Source: an uncultured Parabacteroides sp. (GTDB lineage Bacteria > Bacteroidota > Bacteroidia > Bacteroidales > Tannerellaceae). Taken from it: a stretch of 62,137 nt of DNA. This document shows, piece after piece, positions 26,517-35,198 of this stretch. The notes beneath the pieces are model-generated. The model did not search any database. It had not been told where the DNA came from and worked only from the letters and a program-made list of their open reading frames with translations. Location of the stretch: NCBI GenBank assembly GCA_937890135.1, contig CALBYC010000211.1, positions 1 through 62,137 on the forward strand. Reading direction: 5' to 3'. The translations under genes and the position numbers were made by a program. Numbering within the stretch: the stretch's first letter is position 1; each line of letters begins with the position of its first letter.

Positions 26517-28880
26517 ATGTATAACATATATGTAAAGTATAAAAAATGGCCGGTTGCCAAGAAAACATGCTGCTGGGTGCTGCTTTTCTTGGCAATCGTT
26601 TACATGGATTGTTTGCCGGGACAGCTATTCCATGTCCCTTATGCCACCGTCGTGACAGACCGTTCGGGAGAATTATTGGGAGCAAGAATTGCAACAGACG
26701 GCCAGTGGCGTTTCCCTCCCCGGGCTTCAGTGCCGGAAAAAATGGAGAAATGTATCATTGCGTTTGAGGATAAACATTTCTATTACCATTGGGGGGTAGA
26801 TCCTGTCGCTTTATGCCGTGCTTGCTATCAAAATTTGAAACAAAAGAAAATAGTGAGCGGGGGCAGCACTTTGACGATGCAGACCATCCGTCTTTCCAGG
26901 AATCAACCCCGCACGATTTTTGAAAAGATAGTCGAGGCGATATGGGCCACTCGTTTGGAATTCCGTTGCTCCAAAGGGGAAATATTAGCCCTGTATATGT
27001 CGCATGCCCCGTTTGGTGGCAATGTGGTAGGACTGGATGCTGCGGCTTGGCGCTATTTTGGCCATGCCGCCGAAGAACTCTCATGGGCGGAATCGGCGAC
27101 TTTGGCGGTATTGCCCAATGCCCCTTCCATGATCCATCTATCCAAAGGCAGGAACCGGTTACTTGAAAAACGAAACGGATTGCTGAAGAGACTTCGCGAT
27201 GATCGGACAATAGATTCGGACACTTATGAATTGGCGATAAGCGAACCTTTGGCAAAAGCGCCGCATGACCTGCCTCAAGCCGCTTCATGCCTGGTTGATT
27301 ATTTTTACAAGACAGAAAAAGGGAAACGCATTCGATCGACATTGGATGCCGGCATCCAGCAAAGAATAGAAAGCATTCTGGAACAGTGGAATGCTGAATT
27401 TATCCGGAGTGACATCCGGAATATGGCGGCTCTGGTCATCGATATTCCTTCCAACCAAGTAATTGCATATTGCGGCAACATGAGCCGAGACCGTAGGCAA
27501 AACGGTAACCAAGTGGATATAGTCCAAGCGCCAAGGAGTACGGGAAGCATACTTAAGCCATTTTTATATGCGGCGATGCTGAAAGAGGGCAGCTTGCTCC
27601 CGCACATGTTGTTGCCTGATGTGCCGGTCAATATCAATGGCTTCACCCCGGAAAACTTCAATATGCAATACGAGGGGGCTGTTCCCGCCTCGGAAGCCCT
27701 TGCCCGCTCCTTGAATGTCCCGGCCGTGAATATGCTGCGCCAATACGGGACTGCTAAATTCCTGAAATTATTGCAGCAATGGGGTTTGCATACGTTGAAC
27801 CGCCCTGCATCCCATTATGGACTTTCTTTGATATTAGGAGGAGGGGAGGCTACCCTATGGGACGTGACGAATGCGTATAAGCGATTGGTGGAGGCGATTT
27901 ACCCTTCCATGGCTTTGCGGAAATCGCAAGCCCTGTTGCAAATCGATGGCAAGGAAGAGAAGCCGGATGACGTGGAATCATTTCATGATTTGGGAAAGGA
28001 GGGTGACGAGGCTGCGGCTTGGGCAGGAGCGTCGTGGTTGACCCTCGCAGCGTTGATGGAGGTCAATCGTCCCGAGGAAATTGATTGGAAATCCATTTCC
28101 TCCATGCAGCGCGTTGCTTGGAAAACGGGAACAAGCTATGGTTTCCGTGACGCTTGGTCTGTGGGGGTGACTCCTCGATATGCGGTGGGAGTCTGGGTAG
28201 GGAACGCTACCGGGGAAGGCAAGCCTGAACTCGTGGGCGCACGTGCTGCGGCACCCGTCATGTTTGATATATTCAACGCTTTGCCTTATGTGCGGGAAGG
28301 CTTTAAAAAACCGGCGGAGGGACTTCTTGAAGCGGAGGTGTGCAAGCATTCAGGCTATTTGAAGGGGCGTTTTTGTGAAGAGTCGGATGTGACGGATGTT
28401 CCTCTTGCCGCATGGCATTCGGCCACTTGCCCTTTCCACCATCTTGTCAACCTGACGTTGGATGAGAAATACCGGATATATGAAAATGTGGCGGACAATG
28501 GAACGTGTGTCCAAAAGTCATGGTTTACGCTGCCCCCCGTATGGGAATGGTATTACAAGCAACATCATCCTGAATACAAACCGCTTCCTCCTTTCAAGGG
28601 ACGTACGGCGGAAGATTATCCGGTAATGCAGTTCATTTATCCGACAATGAATGCGATCATTCAATTGCCCAAGCAAATGGATGGGAGCAAAGGCTTTCTT
28701 ACGGCAGAGGTGGCGGCAAGCAATGCCAAAACGACTTTGTTTTGGCATTTGGATGGCTCCTATTTGACGGAAACACAAGATTTTCATAAAATATCTTTGC
28801 AGCCATCCGAAGGGAAACATTCTTTGACGGTTGTGGACAGCGATGGGAATTCCATTTCTACCTCTTTCCAGGTCAATTGA
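26517..28880 (+). CDS. pbpC: Penicillin-binding protein 1C
   Basis: A bifunctional class A PBP, about 787 residues from this start. After an N-terminal membrane anchor ('CCWVLLFLAIVYM') comes the GT51 glycosyltransferase with 'IAFEDKHFYYHWGVDP' and 'GGSTLTMQTIRLSR'. The transpeptidase has SxxK in 'STGSILKPF', SxN in 'RSLNVPAVN' and 'KTGTSYG', all intact. The C-terminal 90 residues form the BiPBP_C domain ('FIYPTMNAIIQLPKQ'). An in-frame ATG at 26502 would overlap the A2M stop by 11 bases; 26517 avoids this but either is possible. It repairs peptidoglycan together with the A2M protein. Confidence 0.95.
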   Translation: MYNIYVKYKKWPVAKKTCCWVLLFLAIVYMDCLPGQLFHVPYATVVTDRSGELLGARIATDGQWRFPPRASVPEKMEKCIIAFEDKHFYYHWGVDPVALCRACYQNLKQKKIVSGGSTLTMQTIRLSRNQPRTIFEKIVEAIWATRLEFRCSKGEILALYMSHAPFGGNVVGLDAAAWRYFGHAAEELSWAESATLAVLPNAPSMIHLSKGRNRLLEKRNGLLKRLRDDRTIDSDTYELAISEPLAKAPHDLPQAASCLVDYFYKTEKGKRIRSTLDAGIQQRIESILEQWNAEFIRSDIRNMAALVIDIPSNQVIAYCGNMSRDRRQNGNQVDIVQAPRSTGSILKPFLYAAMLKEGSLLPHMLLPDVPVNINGFTPENFNMQYEGAVPASEALARSLNVPAVNMLRQYGTAKFLKLLQQWGLHTLNRPASHYGLSLILGGGEATLWDVTNAYKRLVEAIYPSMALRKSQALLQIDGKEEKPDDVESFHDLGKEGDEAAAWAGASWLTLAALMEVNRPEEIDWKSISSMQRVAWKTGTSYGFRDAWSVGVTPRYAVGVWVGNATGEGKPELVGARAAAPVMFDIFNALPYVREGFKKPAEGLLEAEVCKHSGYLKGRFCEESDVTDVPLAAWHSATCPFHHLVNLTLDEKYRIYENVADNGTCVQKSWFTLPPVWEWYYKQHHPEYKPLPPFKGRTAEDYPVMQFIYPTMNAIIQLPKQMDGSKGFLTAEVAASNAKTTLFWHLDGSYLTETQDFHKISLQPSEGKHSLTVVDSDGNSISTSFQVN

Positions 28881-28998
28881 ACGTCTGTTTGACGAGACGC
28901 AGGAGATGGGGTATCAGGCTGATGGTGTCAAAAGCCGTGCCCGTATCATCAGGGACGCATGAATCTGGCAAACCTTGCCTCCATAAAGTTGAAAAACT

Positions 28999-29146
28999 GG
29001 TCTCACTATCTCTCACCCGCTATTTGGAACAATCCAACCCCTTGTGGAACAGCTCTTTGTGCGGGGTGAGAGATAGGTGAGAGATACGGGAAAAGGTGAG
29101 AGATACCCCTTTAACTTCCAGTATTTCAGTTTGTTTTGGTCTCACC
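28999..29146. repeat. Box-array intergenic element, copy A
   Basis: The 386-base gap between the convergent pbpC and trxA genes holds three copies of GGTGAGAGAT (29065-29074, 29076-29085, 29095-29104), then GGTCTCACC at 29138-29146. An inverted copy ATCTCTCACC (29008-29017) preceded by GGTCTCAC (28999-29006) can pair with the first direct copy to form a hairpin with a loop of about 40 bases. The three boxes plus GGTCTCACC are repeated in opposite orientation, at identical spacing, at 62050-62131. I know no named family with this structure. The rest of the gap shows no convincing gene. Confidence 0.8.
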
Positions 29147-29266
29147 TTTCATCTTCCCCTCCTCCTCTTCCTGTACTTTTTTCAAATCGGTCGCTATCTT
29201 TTTCCCAAAAGGATGCGGCCATTCCCTGAAAAGGTCGTATCTCTTTTTCTCTCTGGGTGCATCGTT

Positions 29267-29581
29267 TTACAATAATGCTTCGATTTTTGCTACGAACTTG
29301 TCTTTTGACGTAGCGCCGACAATCTTGTCCACGACTTTGCCGTCTTTGATAAAGATGACAGTAGGGATATTACGTACGCCAAACTTTCCTACGATTTCGT
29401 CGTTGCTGTCAACGTCCATTTTGCCCACGATAACACGTCCTTCATATTCTGCCGCCAACTCGTCGATGATGGGAGACACCATGCGGCACGGTCCGCACCA
29501 TTCGGCCCAGAAGTCAAGAACCATAGGCTTTCCGGAGTTGACTAACTCGTTGAAATTAGAGTCTGTAATTTGTAATGCCAT
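29267..29581 (-). CDS. trxA: Thioredoxin
   Basis: A 104-residue classical thioredoxin with active site W28-C29-G30-P31-C32, upstream 'VLDFWAEW' and downstream cis-proline region 'VRNIPTVIFIKDG'. It reduces disulphides in the cytoplasm. There is no signal peptide. It lies 55 bases downstream of dnaE on the same strand, the usual Bacteroidales dnaE-trxA order, and is probably cotranscribed. Confidence 0.97.
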   Translation of the reverse strand: MALQITDSNFNELVNSGKPMVLDFWAEWCGPCRMVSPIIDELAAEYEGRVIVGKMDVDSNDEIVGKFGVRNIPTVIFIKDGKVVDKIVGATSKDKFVAKIEALL

Positions 29582-29636
29582 TTTATAAATCGTTTAAATG
29601 TTATGTTCCTTGTTTTGCGGAGCAAAAGTACAAAAA

Positions 29637-32600
29637 TTATTTTTCTTTGGTGTTTATCTTGAAATCAAAACTCTCGTTCTCTGTCAGGTAATCGATCAAT
29701 GACGGTGTCACATGGACGCGGACGCTTGACGAGAACAAGTTCAGAGATACGTTATGTGTTCCGTCTATCACTTTAAAGTACAATAACGTGCCTCCGGGAT
29801 TACTTTTGATTAAAGTGGACAATTCGTTTATGCTTGTTTCGTCCAACTCATGGATGGGAACCGTGATACGGATATTTTCAATCAGTTTGTCCTTTTCGTC
29901 TTGCAACAATTTAATGGAGCTGATACGGAAGTCATAGACATTGGGCTGGTATTTGCTGCGTGGTTCCACTTTCCCTCTTACCAGCAAATACATGCCACTT
30001 TTCCCATATTTGGCATAGTCGATGTAATCTTGTCCGAAAAGCGGTATTTCCCCGCTTCCAGAGTAATCTTCTATCTTCAATATGCCGAAAGGCTTCCCCG
30101 TCTTGGTCGTCCCTTCCTTGAATCCGGTGACGATGCCTCCTGTCAAGACTTCCCGTTCAAGCAATGCTTCTTTGTCTTTGATTTCCGCCATGTGCGTGTT
30201 GCAAACATGATTGAGGATAATCTTGTACTCGTCCAGCGGATGGGCGGACAAATAAATTCCGACCAGTTCCTTTTCTTTGTTCAGACGTTCCAAGTCGCTC
30301 CATCGTTCGGCTTTCGGAATTTCGGGTTTGGAAATGGCTGCAAAACAGTCATCGCCGAATAAGGAATTGGCGGAAGTGGATTTGTCCAGCTGGTATTTAT
30401 TGCCATACCTGACCAGCACGTCCAGGAAGGTTTCCCCTTTCCCGTTGTCCACAAAGAAAGATTCCCTTTGGACACCGAAATTGTCTAACGCGCCGGCCAA
30501 TGCCAATGATTCGATGTTCTTCTTGTTGCAGGAAGAGAGGTTGACACGTTCGATGAAGTCGAACAAATCTTTGTATTTCCCGTTTTTCTTTCGCTCTTCG
30601 ATGATGTTTTGAACCGCCGATTCGCCGACTCCTTTGATAGCTCCCAACCCGAAACGAATGTTCTTTTCTTTGTCCACGCTGAATTTCAATATCGATTCGT
30701 TGACATCCGGACCAAGCACTTGGATACCCATGGCTTTGCACTCATCCATGAATTTCGTTATATCCGAAATATTAGACAAGCTTCGGCTCAGTATCGCAGC
30801 CATAAATTCAGATGGATAATTGGCTTTGAGGTAAGCCGTCTGGTACGCTACCCAAGAATAGCAAGTGGCGTGGCTTTTGTTAAAAGCGTACGATGCGAAT
30901 TTCTCCCAGTCCGACCATATTTTGCTCAGCGTGGCTTCTTCATAGCCATTGGCTTTTCCCCCCGCCATGAATTTAGACTTGAGGTGGTTCATCTTTTCAA
31001 TCAGCTTTTTGCCCATTGCCTTACGCAGGGCATCGCTTTCGCCGCGGGTGAAGTTTGCCAGCAAACGAGATAAAAGCATGACCTGTTCCTGGTATACCGT
31101 AATGCCGTATGTGTCTTTCAGGTAACGTTCCATGACCGGTATATCGTATTTGATTTCTTCTTTCCCCTGTTTTCTGGCGATGAAAGAAGGGATGTAATCC
31201 ATTGGACCGGGACGATAAAGGGCATTCATGGCAATCAAGTCCTCGAATTTGGAAGGTTGCAGTTCCTTCAGGTACTTCTGCATCCCGGCGGATTCGAACT
31301 GGAATGTGCCTGTTGTTTTCCCTTCGCAATAAAGTTTGTAAGTCGCGGGGTCTTCAAGGCTTATGTGGTCGATATCCAATTCTTGCCCGGTTGTCAACCG
31401 GATGTTTTCAATGGTATCTTTGATGTTGGACAACGTTTTAAGCCCCAAGAAGTCCATTTTAATCAACCCCGTTTCTTCTATGACGGAACCTTCATATTGG
31501 GTGACTAACATTTCTTCCCCTGTGTCTTTGTCCTTGGCTGTGCTAACGGGCACGACATCGGAAATGTCGTACCTCCCAATGATGACGCCGCAGGCATGTA
31601 CCCCCGTATTCCGGACGTTGCCTTCCAACATTTGTGCATATTTCAAGGTGTCTCGCATCAAGGGGTCGGGACTGTTGGCCGCCTCTTTCAACTCCGGCAC
31701 ATATTCGATGGCATCTTTCAGCTTGAATTTCTTCATGTCGGGAATCTTATCGGGAACCAATTTGGCCAAGCGGTTGGATTCCGCCAGAGGTAATTTCTCC
31801 ACGCGGGCCACATCTTTGATGGCGGATTTCGTAGCCATCGTGCCATAGGTGATGATGTGTGCCACACGTTCCGCTCCGTATTTGTCCGTTACCCAACGTA
31901 ATACTTCACCTCGTCCGTCGTCATCGAAGTCCGTGTCGATATCGGGCAGTGAAATACGGTCGGGATTCAAGAAACGCTCAAACAGCAAATCGTATTTGAT
32001 AGGGTCAATCTTGGTAATCCCTAAGCAATAGGCGACAGCTGAACCGGCTGCGGAGCCACGTCCCGGGCCTACGGATACCCCTAATTCTTCCCGTGCTGCG
32101 CGGATGAAGTCTTGCACTATCAAGAAATACCCCGGAAAGCCCATGGTTTTCATGATATGCAATTCGAAATTCAAGCGTTCTGCGACTTCGTCGGACAAAG
32201 GGTCGCCGTAACGTTCTTTTGCTCCTTCATAAGTGATTTTTGCCAGATAATCCGCCTCTAATTTGATACGGTAAAGCTTGTCATATCCGCCTAATTTTTT
32301 GATTTTTGCTTCGGCATCGGCTTGATTCAATACTACCTTCCCGTTTTCGTCTCGGGTGAACTCGTCGAAAATGTCTTTATCCGTGTATTTCTTGCGGTAT
32401 TCTTCTTCCGTCCCGAAATCTTCAGGAATGTTGAATGTGGGCATGATAGGCCCGCTGTCGATGCTATAGAACTCGACTTTATCGGCGATTTCCAACGTGT
32501 TGCTCAATGCCTCCGGGACATCCGCGAAGATTTGGTTCATTTCCGCTGTCGTCTTCATCCATTCTTGCTTCGTATACCGCATCCGGTTCGGATCGTCCAA

Positions 32601-33446
32601 GTCTTTTCCCGTGCTCAAGCAGATCAACCGGTCGTGGGCCTCTGCGTCTTCTTCGTTGACAAAATGGACATCGTTGGTCGCTATCAGCTTGATGTCATGT
32701 TTGCGGGCTAATTCAATGAGCACCTTGTTGACTTTCACTTGGTGCTCGTAGACGGTTTGATCGGCATCCGGTCGATGTGTCTCATGCCTTTGCATTTCCA
32801 AGTAATAATCCTCTCCGAAAAGATTCTTGAACCATAAAATGGCTTTTTCTGCTTCTTCGATATTCCCATTCATGATCTTTTGGGGAATCTCTCCGCCTAA
32901 ACAGGCCGAACATACAATCAACCCCTCGTGGTATCGTTCAAGCAGCTCTTTGTCTATGCGGGGACGTCCATAGAAGCCATCGGTCCATGAGAGGGAAACT
33001 ATTTTTATCAGATTCTTGTACCCCTGCATGTTTTTGGCTAAAACAATCAAGTGCCATCCACTCCGGTCTTCCTTGTTCTCGCGTTTGTGGCGATGATTTC
33101 TGGCGCAATAACATTCACATCCGATGATAGGTTTGAACAAATTCCCTTGGGCTTCTTTTAATTGTCGAAGCAGCTCCTCTTTCCGGCTTTCTTTCCCGCT
33201 TGGCTCTTCAGCGGCCTCGATGGATGCCAGTTCTTTTTGCAAGTCTTTGATGAGTCCTTGGACTTTGCTGTTCTTTTTGTTGACTTTGTTGAAAAATTCT
33301 TTTATGCCGAACATATTGCCATGGTCTGTGATGGCAATTGCCCTCATGCCGTCATTGTATGCTTTGTCGATGAGCGAGTCGATGGGGGCTTGTCCGTCAA
33401 GTAAGGAATATTGGGTATGTACGTGTAAGTGGATAAATGGTTCCAT
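29637..33446 (-). CDS. dnaE: DNA polymerase III subunit alpha
   Basis: Replicative polymerase alpha subunit, about 1269 residues. The start at 33446 (MEPFIHLHVHTQYSLLDG) places the PHP domain at the very N-terminus; an in-frame ATG at 33482 would add 12 unlikely residues. The PHP domain motifs 'HVHTQYSLLDG' and 'ITDHGNMFG' are present. The polymerase core has 'VGPGRGSAAGSAVAYCLGIT' and the catalytic 'PDIDTDFDDDGRGE'. A helix-hairpin-helix region ('RFGLGAIKGVGESAVQNI') and an OB-fold ('VTGGIVTGFKEG') follow. Length and order fit the DnaE1 type. trxA lies downstream in the same unit. Confidence 0.98.
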   Translation of the reverse strand: MEPFIHLHVHTQYSLLDGQAPIDSLIDKAYNDGMRAIAITDHGNMFGIKEFFNKVNKKNSKVQGLIKDLQKELASIEAAEEPSGKESRKEELLRQLKEAQGNLFKPIIGCECYCARNHRHKRENKEDRSGWHLIVLAKNMQGYKNLIKIVSLSWTDGFYGRPRIDKELLERYHEGLIVCSACLGGEIPQKIMNGNIEEAEKAILWFKNLFGEDYYLEMQRHETHRPDADQTVYEHQVKVNKVLIELARKHDIKLIATNDVHFVNEEDAEAHDRLICLSTGKDLDDPNRMRYTKQEWMKTTAEMNQIFADVPEALSNTLEIADKVEFYSIDSGPIMPTFNIPEDFGTEEEYRKKYTDKDIFDEFTRDENGKVVLNQADAEAKIKKLGGYDKLYRIKLEADYLAKITYEGAKERYGDPLSDEVAERLNFELHIMKTMGFPGYFLIVQDFIRAAREELGVSVGPGRGSAAGSAVAYCLGITKIDPIKYDLLFERFLNPDRISLPDIDTDFDDDGRGEVLRWVTDKYGAERVAHIITYGTMATKSAIKDVARVEKLPLAESNRLAKLVPDKIPDMKKFKLKDAIEYVPELKEAANSPDPLMRDTLKYAQMLEGNVRNTGVHACGVIIGRYDISDVVPVSTAKDKDTGEEMLVTQYEGSVIEETGLIKMDFLGLKTLSNIKDTIENIRLTTGQELDIDHISLEDPATYKLYCEGKTTGTFQFESAGMQKYLKELQPSKFEDLIAMNALYRPGPMDYIPSFIARKQGKEEIKYDIPVMERYLKDTYGITVYQEQVMLLSRLLANFTRGESDALRKAMGKKLIEKMNHLKSKFMAGGKANGYEEATLSKIWSDWEKFASYAFNKSHATCYSWVAYQTAYLKANYPSEFMAAILSRSLSNISDITKFMDECKAMGIQVLGPDVNESILKFSVDKEKNIRFGLGAIKGVGESAVQNIIEERKKNGKYKDLFDFIERVNLSSCNKKNIESLALAGALDNFGVQRESFFVDNGKGETFLDVLVRYGNKYQLDKSTSANSLFGDDCFAAISKPEIPKAERWSDLERLNKEKELVGIYLSAHPLDEYKIILNHVCNTHMAEIKDKEALLEREVLTGGIVTGFKEGTTKTGKPFGILKIEDYSGSGEIPLFGQDYIDYAKYGKSGMYLLVRGKVEPRSKYQPNVYDFRISSIKLLQDEKDKLIENIRITVPIHELDETSINELSTLIKSNPGGTLLYFKVIDGTHNVSLNLFSSSVRVHVTPSLIDYLTENESFDFKINTKEK

Positions 33447-33635
33447 CTTCTGATGATTTCTTTTTTGAGGGTAAAAATACACTTAATTTATTTGTTTAGC
33501 AAATATGGGAAGCGGTTTCCTTGATTCGGTTATCGCCGGAGAAATCGTATTGAGGTAATTTAAGGCGGTTCACGTTCTTCCATGCTCGTTTGTGTTTCTC
33601 ATCGATTATGCTTTATTTTGTGGAAAAGAACGAAA

Positions 33636-34343
33636 ATGGAAGAGGACGTAGGGAAAGAAAGAATATTGCAGATAACCGCTGACGGTAGCCATACACTGTA
33701 TTTGCCTGACATGGATGAACATTACCATTCCGTGAATGGTGCCATACAGGAGTCAAGGCATATCTTCATCGAAGCCGGACTCAAACAGATTAGGAAGGAT
33801 GAAATCCGCTTGCTGGAGATTGGCTTTGGGACGGGGTTGAATGCTTTTCTGACTTTAAAGGAGATAATGGAAAGCGAGGTCAAGCAAAACGTGATATACT
33901 ATTCTGTTGAATTATATCTTTTGGAAATGTCTGTTGTGGAAAATCTGAATTATGGAGCACTTGCCTGGGAAGGACATGAAGATTCCTTCCTGGACCTCCA
34001 CCAAGCGCAGTGGAACATGGATGTGAAAATCACAGAACAGTTTACTTTGCATAAAATAAAAGGGGACAGCAATTCTTGTGAATTGCCCCGGTCTGTGGAT
34101 TTGATTTATTTCGATGCGTTTGCTCCCGAAAAGCAGCCGGAGATGTGGAACCCGTCTATCTTCGACAAGCTTTATGGGCTTGCCAATGAGGATGCCATCA
34201 TGATGACTTATTGCGCCAAGGGGGTTGTGAGGAGAAGCATGCAGGCTGCCGGCTTTGAAATGGAACGTTTGCCGGGACCACCGGGGAAAAGGCATATCCT
34301 CCGAGGGGTAAAACATGAATGGCGTAAACGACCATATCAATAG
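33636..34343 (+). CDS. mnmD: tRNA (5-methylaminomethyl-2-thiouridine)(34)-methyltransferase MnmD
   Basis: A 235-residue stand-alone MnmD, equal to the N-terminal methyltransferase half of MnmC, without the FAD oxidase half. It finishes mnm5s2U34 by methylating nm5U with SAM. Motifs are 'LLEIGFGTGLNAFLT' (SAM site), 'DLIYFDAFAPEKQPEMW' and 'YCAKGVVRRSMQAAGF'. The start at 33636 is chosen because the upstream in-frame stretch from 33582 has no conserved sequence. It is divergent from dnaE. mnmA, which adds the 2-thio group to the same base, is at 60.8 kb in this window. Confidence 0.9.
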   Translation: MEEDVGKERILQITADGSHTLYLPDMDEHYHSVNGAIQESRHIFIEAGLKQIRKDEIRLLEIGFGTGLNAFLTLKEIMESEVKQNVIYYSVELYLLEMSVVENLNYGALAWEGHEDSFLDLHQAQWNMDVKITEQFTLHKIKGDSNSCELPRSVDLIYFDAFAPEKQPEMWNPSIFDKLYGLANEDAIMMTYCAKGVVRRSMQAAGFEMERLPGPPGKRHILRGVKHEWRKRPYQ

Positions 34344-34404
34344 AAAGCCCATCCTGGAAAACAGGCTTTTAAATCCTTCCTCGCACTCATTCGGTGAGGA
34401 AGGA
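34344..34404. terminator. Two hairpins between mnmD and the CBM9-like gene
   Basis: AAAGCC (34344-34349) pairs with GGCTTT (34364-34369) and is followed by TTAAAT, a weak terminator for mnmD. Next, TCCTTCCTC (34374-34382) pairs perfectly with GAGGAAGGA (34396-34404), without a T-run. Confidence 0.45.
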
Positions 34405-34437
34405 CAAATGCCTTGGCTGTTTTAGTCCGAGTTAGGG

Positions 34438-35082
34438 TTAAAAATAGATATCCCCGAAGTATTTCGGGCAATGGAAATCCGGGTGAGGCAGATCAATCGG
34501 GCTCCAACTTACGAAATGGGGGTATTCCGTGTCGTCTGCGCATTTATAGAAATTCCCCTTGACCTTTTCCGGCAGATGAGCTGCGTCCAGCCCCATCACT
34601 TCAAAAGGAATGGCTACTAACAGTTCCCATTCGTAAATGCCTTTCTTTTCAGCGAAGGTGTTTTCCTCCAACGATGAATACCTGCGTATGGATTTGTATT
34701 CGGAAGGTGTCAAAGAGACCTTTTGGCTTCTGGAGACTCGTCTTGCCGCATCGCAAGTGCCAATGCAATTGAACTCGAAATTCATGTATTCTTCACTGCC
34801 GCAGCGTTGCATGAAAAACTCGACACAGCTGTCTAAATGGACATCCGTGTCGTCTTTGTCGAAAACCGCCTTTAATGAAAAACCTTTGACGAAATACCGG
34901 ATATACAGGGATTTCTCGGAACGGACAATGTCAAAAGCGACGATGGGCTTGTATGGATACTCTTCTTTCCAGTCAACCACTTCTATATATTCCCGTTGCG
35001 CTTTCGTCTCCATCATCAAACCGACGGTTGACATCTCTAAGTCGTCCAAACCCTGTACGAAAGGGACTTTTAACTTTTTCAT
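34438..35082 (-). CDS. Carbohydrate-binding family 9-like protein
   Basis: A 214-residue protein without signal peptide that resembles the CBM9-like/DOMON-type beta-sandwich family of Bacteroidota. Supporting features are 'IVAFDIVRSEKSLYIRYFVKG', 'DSCVEFFMQ' and the C-terminal 'HPDFHCPKYFGDIYF', which is characteristic of these short proteins. It probably binds carbohydrate, but the cytoplasmic location makes an extracellular role doubtful. It lies 116 bases downstream of the sulfatase on the same strand and may be cotranscribed. Confidence 0.75.
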   Translation of the reverse strand: MKKLKVPFVQGLDDLEMSTVGLMMETKAQREYIEVVDWKEEYPYKPIVAFDIVRSEKSLYIRYFVKGFSLKAVFDKDDTDVHLDSCVEFFMQRCGSEEYMNFEFNCIGTCDAARRVSRSQKVSLTPSEYKSIRRYSSLEENTFAEKKGIYEWELLVAIPFEVMGLDAAHLPEKVKGNFYKCADDTEYPHFVSWSPIDLPHPDFHCPKYFGDIYF

Positions 35083-35198
35083 CTTCTTATTTTTTACGTT
35101 TTGTCATTCAATTCAAAAGAATCATTGCGAAACCTAACGACAGAGACAGCCATGATGATGCACCCTGCGATAGTATCCAACAGCCAAATGCCCCTTGC

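Noticed and set aside
28877..29080. Open frame of 67 codons after pbpC
   Set aside because: It overlaps the pbpC end and runs into the repeat element. Its composition is arginine-rich without a recognisable start signal, and no family is seen.
29065..29104. Box repeats as a possible CRISPR array
   Set aside because: The repeat units are only 10 bases, the gaps are 1 and 9 bases, and there are no spacers of uniform length and no cas genes nearby.
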